A stretch of DNA of 64,000 nt from Bernardetia sp. MNP-M8. Its GTDB lineage: Bacteria; Bacteroidota; Bacteroidia; Cytophagales; Bernardetiaceae. Positions 1 through 9,511 of this stretch are shown here, piece after piece. How positions within the stretch are numbered: position 1 is the stretch's first letter; every line of letters starts with the position of its first letter. The stretch covers positions 1,426,001-1,490,000 of the forward strand of contig NZ_CP147012.1 of NCBI RefSeq assembly GCF_037126285.1, written 5' to 3'. The notes under the pieces were generated by a model. The model ran no database searches. It worked only from the letters and a program-made list of their open reading frames with translations, and was not told where the DNA came from. A program made the translations under genes and the position numbers.

Positions 1-909
1 ACCTAAATTAGGACGACCAATAGAAACATTGATAACTTTACAACCATTTTCAGCTGCATACAAAATCCCATCATACATATTTACAATTTGATAGGAAGGA
101 GAAAGGACTGCCACAGGCAGAATACGACAATTAAAACTTGTTCCTGCTATACCTAAACCATCATCTGTAGTAGCAGCAGCCATACCAGCAACCCCCGTTC
201 CATGTCCTTGAAAATCATGTGAGGCAGGTGACATAAACCCAAAACTATATCCTAAACTATCATCTACAAATCCATTATTATCATCATCTATTCCAGCTTG
301 TCCATATTTTTCAGCATAATTAACTTTAATTTGATTTTTTAAATCTCGGTGTATATAATGTACTCCTGTATCTACAATTCCAATAACTGTATTACTATCT
401 CCTTTATGTAATCCCCAAGCTGCATACAACTGACTTACATCTAGTTGCCATTGTGCTGCCATAGAAGGGTCATTAGGAATATAAGGTGGTGCTAAAATGT
501 AGTTAGGATAGATAGGTTCTGCATATTCTACAAAATCTTGATTTTGATAATAATGAATTGCTTCTTGAAGAGATGAAGAAGACGAAATTTCCACTTCATA
601 CCAATCTTGCAGACGAATAGCATTAGCTTGAATTGCTTTGATAGAAGGATTTTTGGAATTTTGAATTGGAACTTTAAATCGTCTTTCTAGTTTTTGAGTT
701 TTGAATTGAGAATCAACCTGTTGTAGCTTATTACTACTATTCGGCTTTATTTTAATCATTAATTTATTACCCAAGGGTTTAATACTATCAAAATTATCAG
801 GAAGATATTGAGCAATACTAATTATTGGCAATAGAAAAAACACTATACAAATGATAGTGGTAAATAATAAAAAAATAGTATTTCTGACTTGTGGTAAATT
901 TATACGCAT
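1..909 (-). CDS. Subtilisin-like serine protease (S8 family), 3' end outside window
   Basis: The minus strand stays open for 303 codons from an ATG at 907-909 to the window edge, so only the N-terminal part is visible. Residues 10-33 are hydrophobic and end in SIAQ, which looks like a signal peptide. An inhibitor-like prodomain follows. The S8 catalytic Asp lies in GIVDTG (D180) and the catalytic His in GHGTGVAG (H236); the serine would be outside the window. An acidic DDDNNGFVDD stretch between them is typical of Bacteroidota subtilases and probably binds calcium. The product is inferred to be an exported protease. No C-terminal sorting domain can be checked. A terminator separates it from the gene at 1239. 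Confidence 0.9.
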   Translation of the reverse strand, partial: MRINLPQVRNTIFLLFTTIICIVFFLLPIISIAQYLPDNFDSIKPLGNKLMIKIKPNSSNKLQQVDSQFKTQKLERRFKVPIQNSKNPSIKAIQANAIRLQDWYEVEISSSSSLQEAIHYYQNQDFVEYAEPIYPNYILAPPYIPNDPSMAAQWQLDVSQLYAAWGLHKGDSNTVIGIVDTGVHYIHRDLKNQIKVNYAEKYGQAGIDDDNNGFVDDSLGYSFGFMSPASHDFQGHGTGVAGMAAATTDDGLGIAGTSFNCRILPVAVLSPSYQIVNMYDGILYAAENGCKVINVSIGRPNLG

Positions 910-1130
910 ACCAAAAAATAATTAATATAAAAATTTTTAAAACTAAAAAAGCACTTATAATGAAGATTTACATCACTCTCTATAAAATAAAACATAAATT
1001 TCAAAATCTAACTTGTCTAAATAAGGGTTACTAACTAAGTATTAACGTATAGATAGATCTTTAGTTACAAAAATAAAAAAATACATCCGTTTTAAAAACA
1101 GTATAACTTACTGATAATCAATAAACAAAC

Positions 1131-1170
1131 TAAAAAAAGACCAATTATCAAAATAGATAATTGGTCTTTT
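1131..1170 (-). terminator. Rho-independent terminator after the PD40-OmpA gene
   Basis: A perfect 12-bp stem (1138-1149 with 1156-1167) closes a 6-nt loop. Read on the minus strand it is followed by a run of seven T, about 70 nt past the stop of the gene at 1239. A shorter T run on the plus strand suggests it can also act in that direction. The rest of 910-1238 shows no gene. Confidence 0.85.
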
Positions 1171-1238
1171 AATTAAAATTTAATCTAGTTAGGTTTTAGA
1201 TTTAATTTTAGAGTGTACTTTAGAATTTCAAAGTGTTA

Positions 1239-3197
1239 TTATCTAACAAGTTTGAACTCTACACGACGATTAATAGCCATGTTAGCTTGATTAGCTCTTC
1301 CATCTACTTCATTAGGAACAGTAGGTCTTGCTTCACCATATCCTTCAGACTCTAAACGATCAGTAGGAATTCCTTTAGAAACTAAGTAATCCAAAGCAGA
1401 TTTTGCACGATTTTGAGAAAGACGTTGATTGTACGAGTCACCACCACGGTAATCTGTGTGTGCTTCTATACGGATATTCATTTTAGGATAATCTTTCAAG
1501 AATTGATATACTTTATCCAATTCACCTGTTGCTTCAGCATTCAAATCCCAACGAGCTGTTGCAAAGTTGATGTTATCAAACTTAATTTTAGTAGCATCAA
1601 GTAAATAAAGAATTTTATTTACTTTATCACCAAACTGAGCTTGAGTAAGGTCTAAAGTATCTACTTCTTCCATATAATTTCCTGTTGCTTCAGCAGTCAA
1701 TGTATAAACCTGACCTGGCTCAAGACGAGCTTCGTATTTACCAGTTCCTGTTTTTTCAACATCACCAATACTAGTATCATCAGCAGCTTTCACTGTAAGT
1801 TTTGCATCAACAGGTTGCTCATCAATAGCATCAAGAAGAGTTACAGTAACCTCAACACCTTTAGGTACTAAACGTACTCTTTGGTAAAGATTAGTAATTT
1901 CGTCAGCATTAGTGAAATCCCACGTGAATGTATATGGTAGGTAACTACTGTGATCAACAGTCACTTTATATACATTTCCTTCTGTAATTACAGTAGAGAA
2001 TTTACCAGTTTCTTCGTCATTGTAACGGTCATATCCTAAAGAAGGACGAGTTTGATTTTCAAACTTCATGATGGTATAAACAGGCTCTCCTGTTACAGAA
2101 TCTTCCACATTACCACGAGCCATCATTACTCTACGAGGAGCAAAACCTGGAGGAACTAATGTCCAAAAAATTTCACGAGAAGCATTCATGTCAGCATCAA
2201 AATACATAACTGTATGTGCTCCATCATCTGGTGCCATACTTACATAACCTTCAGCAGAAAGATGATTAGCAAAATCAGCAGCCATTGGCTCACCCCAAGA
2301 TTCACCTTCCATGCGTGACATAAACAAATCAAAATCTTTAGCATCAGCACGGATACCTTTTGTATGACCTTGCATTTTAGCACCTTCTCTCATAGAAGTA
2401 TAAAACATTGTTTCACCATCAGGCATAATACGAAATGCTTTGCTACAATCTTCATTCATAGCTCCTACTACTTCTGTACCAGCAGACCATACATCATCAG
2501 CCGAACGACTAGAAACCATTGCAGTATAACACCACACTTTTTCTTTTTTAGATTTTTTAGCTTCAGTTCCTTCAGTAGAACCTGCTTCATCAGTATCATT
2601 TTCTGCACCTTCAGCACGTTGCATATAATAAAGACGATTTCCATCTGCAGAAACAGTTGGGAAACCTTGGTAATCAGCTGTGTTTACGTCACCTAAGTTT
2701 GTAGGTTCACCAAATTCGCCGTCCATACTCTCACGAGTAGCTACATACAAATCCATTCCTCCTTTAGTATCTTCCATGTTAGAAGAAAAGAAAAGGCTCA
2801 TTCCATCATAGCTTAAAAATGGACCAGCAATTACAGTGCTATCGCCAGCTTTAGAGTTGATTGATTCCAATGCAGTTGGTTTTGTCCATTTGCCATTGTC
2901 GTCACGAGTAGTCATATAAAGACCATAGCCTTTCCATCCTTTTCCACGGTTAGACTGGAAAATGAGTGTTTTGCCATCACGACTGATAGCAGGAGAAACT
3001 TCGTCAGTGAGAAGTTGATTTACGGCAGGTGGTAAACGAAAACGTTGTGGGTCATGCCATTGTTCGTAGATGCTTGTAGCACCATCTTTTGCTTTGTCGT
3101 CGCTTTCGGCTGTCGTATTAGCATCTTGTGCTTTAGCGAATGTACCAGCCAAAAGAAACATGAGCAATAAGCTCAGGTTACGGATTCCTTTTTTCAT
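1239..3197 (-). CDS. PD40 beta-propeller / OmpA-family outer-membrane protein
   Basis: A 652-residue protein with a signal peptide ending near residue 23 (AKAQ). Residues about 60-350 hold several PD40 (WD40-like) blades of the SxDGxxxxFxSN type (SRDGKTLIFQSN, SYDGMSLFFSSN, SADGNRLYYMQR). A carboxypeptidase-regulatory/beta-sandwich-like part follows at about 360-530. The last 110 residues are a classic OmpA peptidoglycan-binding domain (IRIEAHTDYRG, LSQNRA, RRVEFKL). Proteins of this design sit at the outer membrane and periplasm of Bacteroidota, and some (PorE-like) belong to the type IX secretion machinery. Which role applies here is not shown. It stands alone with its own terminator. Confidence 0.85.
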   Translation of the reverse strand: MKKGIRNLSLLLMFLLAGTFAKAQDANTTAESDDKAKDGATSIYEQWHDPQRFRLPPAVNQLLTDEVSPAISRDGKTLIFQSNRGKGWKGYGLYMTTRDDNGKWTKPTALESINSKAGDSTVIAGPFLSYDGMSLFFSSNMEDTKGGMDLYVATRESMDGEFGEPTNLGDVNTADYQGFPTVSADGNRLYYMQRAEGAENDTDEAGSTEGTEAKKSKKEKVWCYTAMVSSRSADDVWSAGTEVVGAMNEDCSKAFRIMPDGETMFYTSMREGAKMQGHTKGIRADAKDFDLFMSRMEGESWGEPMAADFANHLSAEGYVSMAPDDGAHTVMYFDADMNASREIFWTLVPPGFAPRRVMMARGNVEDSVTGEPVYTIMKFENQTRPSLGYDRYNDEETGKFSTVITEGNVYKVTVDHSSYLPYTFTWDFTNADEITNLYQRVRLVPKGVEVTVTLLDAIDEQPVDAKLTVKAADDTSIGDVEKTGTGKYEARLEPGQVYTLTAEATGNYMEEVDTLDLTQAQFGDKVNKILYLLDATKIKFDNINFATARWDLNAEATGELDKVYQFLKDYPKMNIRIEAHTDYRGGDSYNQRLSQNRAKSALDYLVSKGIPTDRLESEGYGEARPTVPNEVDGRANQANMAINRRVEFKLVR

Positions 3198-3996
3198 AAT
3201 CAGGGTATTAGATTGAGATTAGCGATTAGGTTAAGTTGTTACAAAGAAAATAAATACTATAAAAGACACCAACTTTATATTGAAATAAGTTGAGATAATT
3301 CAACATAAACTCCAATAAAATAGATTTTTATTCTAAAATTCTACTAAATTTATTAAAAAGTAATCTAAAAACAAGTTGAAACTAAAATTAAAAATCGCTA
3401 GAATTTATTTTAAGATTCAGTTTACTCTATTTCAATTTACCTTTTCAATTGCACTATTTTAGTTAGTTTGATTTCTACTTTTGGTCTTGATATGTATTTA
3501 AAAATCTAGTGTACTCTGTAAAAATATAACGCAAAAATACGTAAAAACAAATACAGAATCGCTTTTTAATTAGATACTTATCAAAGAAATAAGCCAAAAT
3601 CAAGATAAAATTAAATCTTTATTGAATTTTTTAGTATATAAACACTTTGAAAAATTTGTTTAAAATAATAGGGTTTGTTAGAAAGAAATTATTTAAAATA
3701 ACATTGTTATATATATTATTTCATTTATTTACTAGCAATTAATTATTATAATCTTCTTAGAATACTTGATAATTATTCTAATTGAATTTGTACAATATAA
3801 CGTCTAATTTTTCTTCCTATGAAAACACAAAGATAGTTGTTCGCAAATTTAAACCAAAAAAACATAATTTAATAAAAAATAGTGGCTTTTTATCTAAAAA
3901 AATCATCTTTTTTAAAAAAAATTGATGGATGTTTTATTTCAAAAAACTTAAATGAAATAAAATATGATATTTTATCTTTTAAAACACATTTTGGGC
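3198..3996. other. AT-rich intergenic region without a recognisable gene
   Basis: About 800 bases that are extremely AT-rich. No start-plus-frame combination gives a credible protein. Minus-strand TAnnTTTGC-like elements occur near 3532-3539 and 3844-3851, but neither has a TTG at the expected distance. The region presumably holds the leader and promoter of the OmpA-family gene and the 3' region of prmC. Confidence 0.5.
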
Positions 3997-4890
3997 TTAG
4001 GTATAACAAGCTCTTATAAATCTTGAATTTTCTTGTAAATCTTTAAAAACTCTATAGTTTTCTAAACCAAAACTCACAAAAAGGTCTTTTGTTTCATTTG
4101 CTAGATATTGATTTATTTCAACATAAAGCAAGCCATCTTTATTATTTACATTGTATACAAAAAATTTAACTAATGCCTCATAAAAAACAAGTGGTTTTTT
4201 GTCTTCTACAAAGAGAGCCAAATGTGGTTCAAAATTAAGTACATTACTACTCATCTCTCTCTTTTCAGAATCCCTAATGTAAGGAGGATTACTGACTAAA
4301 TGATTTATTTTTTTTAATTGAGGATACTTCAAAAATACTTCACTGAAATCTTCTTGAAGAAAATCTAATTCTATAAACTCTATATTAGTTATATTATTCT
4401 TTTTCGCATTTTGACGAGCTATATCTAAGGCATCTTTTGAAATATCAACAGCTATAAAATGTAAGTGAGGTAAGTTTTTAGCAAGCGAAATACTAATACA
4501 GCCACTTCCTGTTCCCACTTCTAAGAAAGTGTGCTTGTTTTTCTCTGCTATTTGTAGTTTTTTATCTGCAAAATCTTTTAAAATTTGATGAACAAGTTCT
4601 TCAGTTTCAGGTCTTGGAATCAAAACGGCAGGACTAACTTCAAACTCTAATCCATAGAAATGAGCCTTACTCGTAATATACTGTAAAGGCTCATTATTTT
4701 TCAATCGTTCTATACTTTGATTTAATAAATCAATTTCTTTTTGATTTAATAAGTGAGTAGAAAAATCAATTCTATTTATTGATAAAGTGTCTTCTATCAA
4801 AAAACGTAAAGTTGATTGACTTTCTCGCTCATCTACTTGAGTAGAAATTAACAAGGGGGTATTTTTTCTTATATACTCCGAAATAAGCAT
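3997..4890 (-). CDS. prmC: Peptide chain release factor N5-glutamine methyltransferase (PrmC/HemK)
   Basis: A 297-residue protein of the usual PrmC length. It methylates the GGQ glutamine of release factors RF1 and RF2 with S-adenosylmethionine. The helical N-terminal domain (1-90) is followed by a Rossmann methyltransferase fold with motif I FLEVGTGSGCISI and the diagnostic NPPY motif (SNPPYIRD). IPRPETEELV is also characteristic. It lies 32 nt downstream of map and is probably co-transcribed with it. It occupies the place where infA-rpmJ normally follow map in Bacteroidota. Confidence 0.95.
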   Translation of the reverse strand: MLISEYIRKNTPLLISTQVDERESQSTLRFLIEDTLSINRIDFSTHLLNQKEIDLLNQSIERLKNNEPLQYITSKAHFYGLEFEVSPAVLIPRPETEELVHQILKDFADKKLQIAEKNKHTFLEVGTGSGCISISLAKNLPHLHFIAVDISKDALDIARQNAKKNNITNIEFIELDFLQEDFSEVFLKYPQLKKINHLVSNPPYIRDSEKREMSSNVLNFEPHLALFVEDKKPLVFYEALVKFFVYNVNNKDGLLYVEINQYLANETKDLFVSFGLENYRVFKDLQENSRFIRACYT

Positions 4891-4922
4891 TTGTTAGATT
4901 TTATGAGAGTAACTAAATAGAA

Positions 4923-5711
4923 TTAACTATGAAAAATCTTGATAGCTTGTTCGATATATTTAAAGGTTGTCAAAACTTCTGGTTTTCCATCTACCACAGC
5001 TACAGTATGCTCAAAGTGTGCAGAAGGCTTTCCATCTCTAGTCATAATAGTCCACCCATCAGAGGCTTGTACAACAGCTTTTGAACCCATATTAATCATT
5101 GGTTCAATAGCTATTACTAATCCATTTCTTATTTTATCTCCTTTTTTAGGTTTTCCAAAATTTGGTACTTCGGGTCCTTCGTGCAGACTTCTTCCCACTC
5201 CATGTCCAACTAATTCTCTTACCACTGAATATCCTTTTCCTTCTGAATGTTTTTGAATAGCATTACTTATATCTCCTATTCTATTTCCATAGACTAACTG
5301 TTCAATTCCTAAATACAAAGCTTCTTTAGTTGCTTTCAATAAGTTTTTCACTTCTAGGCTTACTTCTCCAATTTCATAGGTATAAGCACTATCTGCGTGA
5401 AAACCATTAAGTAAAACACCACAGTCAATTGAAACAATATCTCCATTTTTTAGAGGACGATTATTAGGCAATCCATGAACTACTTGGTCATTTACAGAAG
5501 TAAGTAAAGAACTAGGACATCCATAAAGTCCTAAAAAGCTAGGAACTGCTCCATTATCTTTTATAAATTCAAAGGCTATTTTATCAAGTTCAAGTGTAGT
5601 AATACCAGGCATAACACGTTTGGCTACTTCTGCATGTGTGCGTCCTAGTAAATCTGCACTTGCACGCATTTTTTCTAAATCTTGAGCTGTCTTGTATATT
5701 GGTTTTCCCAT
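4923..5711 (-). CDS. map: Methionine aminopeptidase, type I
   Basis: A 262-residue type I enzyme that removes the initiator methionine from nascent proteins. The pita-bread fold's metal ligands are visible: D in SIDCGVLLNGFHADSAYT (two aspartates), H in VGHGVGRSLHE, E in AIEPMINMG and E in AHFEHTVAVV. It follows secY as in the classical spc operon, but with a 230-nt gap that contains a terminator-like hairpin, so it may be read partly from its own promoter. prmC follows 32 nt later. Confidence 0.96.
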   Translation of the reverse strand: MGKPIYKTAQDLEKMRASADLLGRTHAEVAKRVMPGITTLELDKIAFEFIKDNGAVPSFLGLYGCPSSLLTSVNDQVVHGLPNNRPLKNGDIVSIDCGVLLNGFHADSAYTYEIGEVSLEVKNLLKATKEALYLGIEQLVYGNRIGDISNAIQKHSEGKGYSVVRELVGHGVGRSLHEGPEVPNFGKPKKGDKIRNGLVIAIEPMINMGSKAVVQASDGWTIMTRDGKPSAHFEHTVAVVDGKPEVLTTFKYIEQAIKIFHS

Positions 5712-5841
5712 TTTTCAGTTGAGTTTTCTTATCAAATTATCAAGTATAGATAGCAATAAGAATAAAAGAAATAAGATGATTCAGTTTAGTAAAACTTGAA
5801 TCAATGATAATAAGTTAGGGTTAATTTGAATTCTATATCAT

Positions 5842-5882
5842 AAAAACAAACAAAGCACCAAGACGATTCTTGATGCTTTGTA
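5842..5882 (-). terminator. Terminator or attenuator between secY and map
   Basis: An imperfect hairpin whose outer arms pair 8 bp (5851-5858 with 5874-5881). On the minus strand it is followed by a T-rich tail. It lies about 60 nt after the secY stop. It would end or attenuate the ribosomal transcript before map-prmC. Confidence 0.6.
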
Positions 5883-5942
5883 TTTATAATATCTCACAAA
5901 ATCGTATTATATTAATAAAAAAAATAACACTTTTGTTTGGAT

Positions 5943-7274
5943 TTATATGTAATTCATTGGTTGAGCTTGACGACCTTTTACATTTCCTGTATTCATTAGT
6001 CCGTCATATTCTTTATTCAATAAATAACTCTCAATTTGTTGAAGGGTATCCAAAACTACACCTACCATAATAAGTAGAGAAGTTCCACCATAGAATTGAG
6101 CAAATTGATCTCCTACTGTAGCTGCTGCTGCAATAGCAGGAAGAACAGCTATAATAGCAATAAAGATTGCACCTGGAAGAGTAATTCTATCCAAAATTTT
6201 ACCTAAGTAATTTTTAGTTTCTTCACCTGGTGTAACACCTGGTACAAATCCACCACTATCTTTTAAGTTATCTGAAATTTGCTGAACATTGATAGTCATT
6301 GCTGTATAGAAAAACGTAAATGCAATAATCAGGACAGCAAAAAGAATATTATATTCTAATGAAGTAAAATCAGAGAATACGCTTGCAATATAATCAGCAT
6401 TTGGTGTATCTTCTCCTTGGAAAGCTCCTGCTACCAAAGGTGGCAAAAACATAAGAGCTTGAGCAAAGATAATTGGCATTACACCTGCTGCATTTACTTT
6501 AAGAGGTAATGCAGAACGTTTTTTCTGAGTAAGCATTTGTTTTTGAGAACGACCTGCTACTTGCTTTACATATTGAAGAGGTACATAACGCACAGCTTGT
6601 ACGATAAGAACTACTCCCATTACCACTAGGTAAAGAGCTAATATTTCTAAAACAAAGATAAATATTCCTCCCATTCCTTTCAAAGTAGCTTCTGCTACTA
6701 TGGCAGTAGGAAAACGTGAAATAATTCCTATCATGATTAGAAGTGAAATACCATTACCAATTCCTTTGTCCGTAATTTTTTCTCCCAACCACATACAGAA
6801 AACAGTTCCTGATGTAAGAATGACAATAGAAGAAATTAAGAAAAATGTCTGGTCAATAATAATTGCATCTATAGGAACAGTTCCTTTTAGATAAGCAAAA
6901 CCTTGTCCGATAGTAATAAGTATAGTAAGTGCACGAGTGATTTGAGTGAGCTTTTTACGTCCCGACTCTCCTTCTTTCTGCATTTTTTGGAATGTTGGAA
7001 CAGCCACAGTCAGAAGTTGAATGATAATTGATGCAGATATATAAGGCATAATACCTAAAGCAAAAATAGAGGCACGCTCAAAAGCTCCTCCAAGAATACC
7101 ATTAAGCATTCCTAAAACACCTGTACTTTTTTCAAGTTTGCTAGGGTCAATACCTGGCAAAACAATAAAAGAACCTAAACGAAAGACCATTAATAATCCC
7201 AAAGTAAGGAAGATGCGATCTTTGAGTTCTTTTACAGAAAAGATATTTTTTATAGTTTCAAAAAACTTCTTCAT
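5943..7274 (-). CDS. secY: Protein translocase channel subunit SecY
   Basis: A 443-residue SecY with ten predicted membrane segments, starting in the cytoplasm with FFETIKNIFSVKELKDRI. Family signatures are LGIMPYISASIIIQLL (TM2) and the cytoplasmic loop GKKLTQITR. The C6 loop VQAVRYVPLQY and the final loop with GVTPGEET are also present. It forms the SecYEG channel; SecG is encoded separately at 32329. It lies 182 nt after rplO and is the last gene before the hairpin at 5842. Confidence 0.97.
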   Translation of the reverse strand: MKKFFETIKNIFSVKELKDRIFLTLGLLMVFRLGSFIVLPGIDPSKLEKSTGVLGMLNGILGGAFERASIFALGIMPYISASIIIQLLTVAVPTFQKMQKEGESGRKKLTQITRALTILITIGQGFAYLKGTVPIDAIIIDQTFFLISSIVILTSGTVFCMWLGEKITDKGIGNGISLLIMIGIISRFPTAIVAEATLKGMGGIFIFVLEILALYLVVMGVVLIVQAVRYVPLQYVKQVAGRSQKQMLTQKKRSALPLKVNAAGVMPIIFAQALMFLPPLVAGAFQGEDTPNADYIASVFSDFTSLEYNILFAVLIIAFTFFYTAMTINVQQISDNLKDSGGFVPGVTPGEETKNYLGKILDRITLPGAIFIAIIAVLPAIAAAATVGDQFAQFYGGTSLLIMVGVVLDTLQQIESYLLNKEYDGLMNTGNVKGRQAQPMNYI

Positions 7275-7456
7275 AATTCTTTTTCTAGTTTACTAAATTT
7301 TATAGGCTCTCAGAAATAATTCTAAACAAGCACTAATAAACATAGTAATTAGTATAAATTGTATTTTAATCCGTAATCTAATAAACAAATGTAAGCAAAA
7401 TAAGCCAATTACGAACTACATTTGGTAAATCATAATCGGCTTTTCTATCTTGTTTA

Positions 7457-7903
7457 TTATAGAGTAGTAACTTTTCCACCTGCTTTTTCAATACTTTCTT
7501 TTGCAGAAGCTGAAAATTTGTGTGCAGTAACTTCAATAGCCATAGTCAGTTCTCCACGATTCAATACTTTGATTAAATCGCCTTTTCCTGCTAAACCATT
7601 TGCAGCTAATAATTCTACATCGATAACATTAGTATTTTTCTTTGTAGCAAGTTCTTGGAGAGTGTCCAAGTTAATTGGTTTGTAAGCTACACGACCTGGA
7701 TTTTTGAATCCAAATTTAGGAACACGACGTTGAAGTGGCATCTGTCCACCTTCAAAACCTAGTTTTTGACTATAACCAGAGCGAGATTGTGCTCCATTGT
7801 GTCCACGTGTAGAAGTACCACCACGTCCAGAACCTTGTCCACGACCTACTCTTTTTCTAGACTTTACAGCCCCTTTTGCAGGTCTTAATTGGTGAAGTTT
7901 CAT
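7457..7903 (-). CDS. rplO: 50S ribosomal protein L15
   Basis: A 148-residue uL15. The basic, glycine-rich N-terminus (GRGQGSGRGGTSTRGHNG) and the KLGFEGGQMPLQRRVPKFGF block are diagnostic. L15 is a late-assembling 23S rRNA binder. It is preceded by a 279-nt gap that carries its own promoter (8104-8134), so rplO-secY can be expressed independently of the upstream ribosomal genes. Confidence 0.97.
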   Translation of the reverse strand: MKLHQLRPAKGAVKSRKRVGRGQGSGRGGTSTRGHNGAQSRSGYSQKLGFEGGQMPLQRRVPKFGFKNPGRVAYKPINLDTLQELATKKNTNVIDVELLAANGLAGKGDLIKVLNRGELTMAIEVTAHKFSASAKESIEKAGGKVTTL

Positions 7904-8103
7904 CAGTTAGATTAGTTTTTATTTACTCAAAACTCGCTGTTTCCTAATCTATTAATACCAAAACTTAAATAAGTTTTGTTTTGTATTTCTATAATTCTAT
8001 AGGCTAAACGCTTTGAGCAAAGTATAATGAATTAAAAGACAAAATCCTTATAAAGGAACAAAACGTATGTCTGCCTATTCAATAAGGAATTTGCTAAGTG
8101 AGT

Positions 8104-8134
8104 TGCAAAGGTAGGAAAAAAAAACTTTTTCCAA
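8104..8134 (-). promoter_or_regulatory. Bacteroidota-type promoter in front of rplO-secY
   Basis: On the minus strand TTG (8132-8134) is followed after 19 nt by TACCTTTGC (8104-8112). This matches the Bacteroidota housekeeping promoter (TTG, TAnnTTTG). Transcription would begin near 8097, leaving a leader of about 195 nt before rplO. Confidence 0.8.
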
Positions 8135-8182
8135 TCATTTTGTCTATAACTTTTAAAATTATAACAACAATGAATTTTGTCC

Positions 8183-8362
8183 TTATGCTTCCTCTACTTT
8201 TACTAAATGTGATACTGCCTTTACCATACCGACGATATTAGGAGTATTTTCCTGTTCTACGGTTTGGTGCATTTTGCGAAGCCCTAAAGCATGCAAAGTT
8301 AGGCGTTGTTTTTTTGGGCGTTTGATTGAGCTACGCACCTGAGTAATACGAATTTTCGCCAT
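8183..8362 (-). CDS. rpmD: 50S ribosomal protein L30
   Basis: A 59-residue frame on the minus strand, ATG at 8360-8362 and stop at 8183-8185. It begins [16 protein letters not shown] and contains [12 protein letters not shown] and [13 protein letters not shown], the standard L30 (uL30) pattern and length. It sits in its canonical place between rpsE and rplO. A 34-nt nested palindrome lies in the gap to rpsE. Confidence 0.97.
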   Translation of the reverse strand: MAKIRITQVRSSIKRPKKQRLTLHALGLRKMHQTVEQENTPNIVGMVKAVSHLVKVEEA

Positions 8363-8413
8363 TTTACTAAATAGTTTTTGGTAATTAAATAAAACAGAAT
8401 CTTCTAAAAATTG

Positions 8414-8447
8414 AATTGTCTGACACCTTTAAGGTGTCTTGACAATT
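8414..8447. repeat. Nested palindrome between rpsE and rpmD, copy of a dispersed repeat
   Basis: Outer arms AATTGTC (8414-8420) and GACAATT (8441-8447) enclose a 17-nt inner palindrome (8422-8438) with 8-bp arms. It has no T run and so is unlikely to be a terminator. A closely matching sequence lies at 44024-44055 inside the polysaccharide operon. Confidence 0.75.
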
Positions 8448-8474
8448 ACCATTTATCTTTTCTGCATATTCTAC

Positions 8475-8990
8475 TTACCCATTAAAAACTTTGGTAAGAT
8501 TAACACCACGCTGCTCAGCAACTGATTTTGCATCACGCATACGCAATAATGCATCAAAAGTAGCACGAACTACGTTTCCTGGGTTATTTGAGCCTTGAGA
8601 TTTAGCAAGTACATTTTCGATACCGATTGCTTCCAATACGGCTCTCGCTCCACCACCAGCAATAACTCCTGTACCTGGTGTTGCAGGCTTAAGCATTACT
8701 TTAGCTGCACCAAATTTCCCAATAATTGGGTGAGGTATAGTTTGTCTGATGATAGGTACTTTTACTAAGTTTTTCTTAGCGTCTTCTATACCTTTTTGAA
8801 TAGCATCTGTTACTTCATTAGCTTTGCCAAGTCCATAACCTGCTACACCGTTGCCATCGCCAACTACAACTAATGCTGCAAAGCTGAAACGACGACCACC
8901 TTTTACTACTTTCGCTACACGGTTGATAGTAACTACTTTTTCTTTTAGTTCTATTTCACTCGCTTTCACGGTATTTACGTTTGCTGCCAT
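8475..8990 (-). CDS. rpsE: 30S ribosomal protein S5
   Basis: A 171-residue uS5 with the S5 N-terminal dsRNA-binding fold ([21 protein letters not shown]) and the C-terminal part [18 protein letters not shown]5 lines the mRNA entry tunnel and supports decoding fidelity. It follows rplR by 22 nt, one of the few tight junctions in this cluster. Confidence 0.97.
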   Translation of the reverse strand: MAANVNTVKASEIELKEKVVTINRVAKVVKGGRRFSFAALVVVGDGNGVAGYGLGKANEVTDAIQKGIEDAKKNLVKVPIIRQTIPHPIIGKFGAAKVMLKPATPGTGVIAGGGARAVLEAIGIENVLAKSQGSNNPGNVVRATFDALLRMRDAKSVAEQRGVNLTKVFNG

Positions 8991-9012
8991 AATTTATTAG
9001 GTTGCAAAGGGT

Positions 9013-9369
9013 TTAGAATTGAAGTCCACCTTCTCGTGCGCCTTCTGCTACTGCTTTGATATTTCCATGATACAAGAAACCACCACGATCAAAAACTGCT
9101 TTATCGATGCCTTTTTCTTTAGCACGTTCAGCGAGTTTTGCGCCTACTTGTTTCGATAATTCTTGATTGATGTGTTTCTCAGCGTCAATATCTTTGAGAG
9201 AAGCACTCACAAGGGTATGCCCATTTACATCATCGATGAGCTGGGTATAAATATATTTATTACTGCGAAATACAGAAAGACGTGGTCTTTCGGCTGTTCC
9301 GACTAATTTTTTACGAATACTACGTCTAATACGTGTTCGACGCTGACTCTTACGTGCGGTAGTTGCCAT
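9013..9369 (-). CDS. rplR: 50S ribosomal protein L18
   Basis: A 118-residue uL18, which binds 5S r[23 protein letters not shown] and the C-terminal [20 protein letters not shown] are the family signatures, and the length is standard. It lies between rplF (142-nt gap) and rpsE (22-nt gap). Confidence 0.97.
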   Translation of the reverse strand: MATTARKSQRRTRIRRSIRKKLVGTAERPRLSVFRSNKYIYTQLIDDVNGHTLVSASLKDIDAEKHINQELSKQVGAKLAERAKEKGIDKAVFDRGGFLYHGNIKAVAEGAREGGLQF

Positions 9370-9511
9370 GATACTAGTTTATTATAAAATTTCTCAAAAT
9401 AAGGAACACGAAGTTATCGTATCAAAATTAAATTCTTAGTCAAGATAATTGTCTGCTCCATTTTAAAAGAGCCCGACAATTTATATAAATAAGTAAATAA
9501 TTTGTCAATGA

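Noticed and set aside
2364-2696. 110-residue plus-strand frame within the PD40-OmpA gene
   Set aside because: Phenylalanine- and serine-rich shadow of an acidic, lysine-rich coding region; no independent support.
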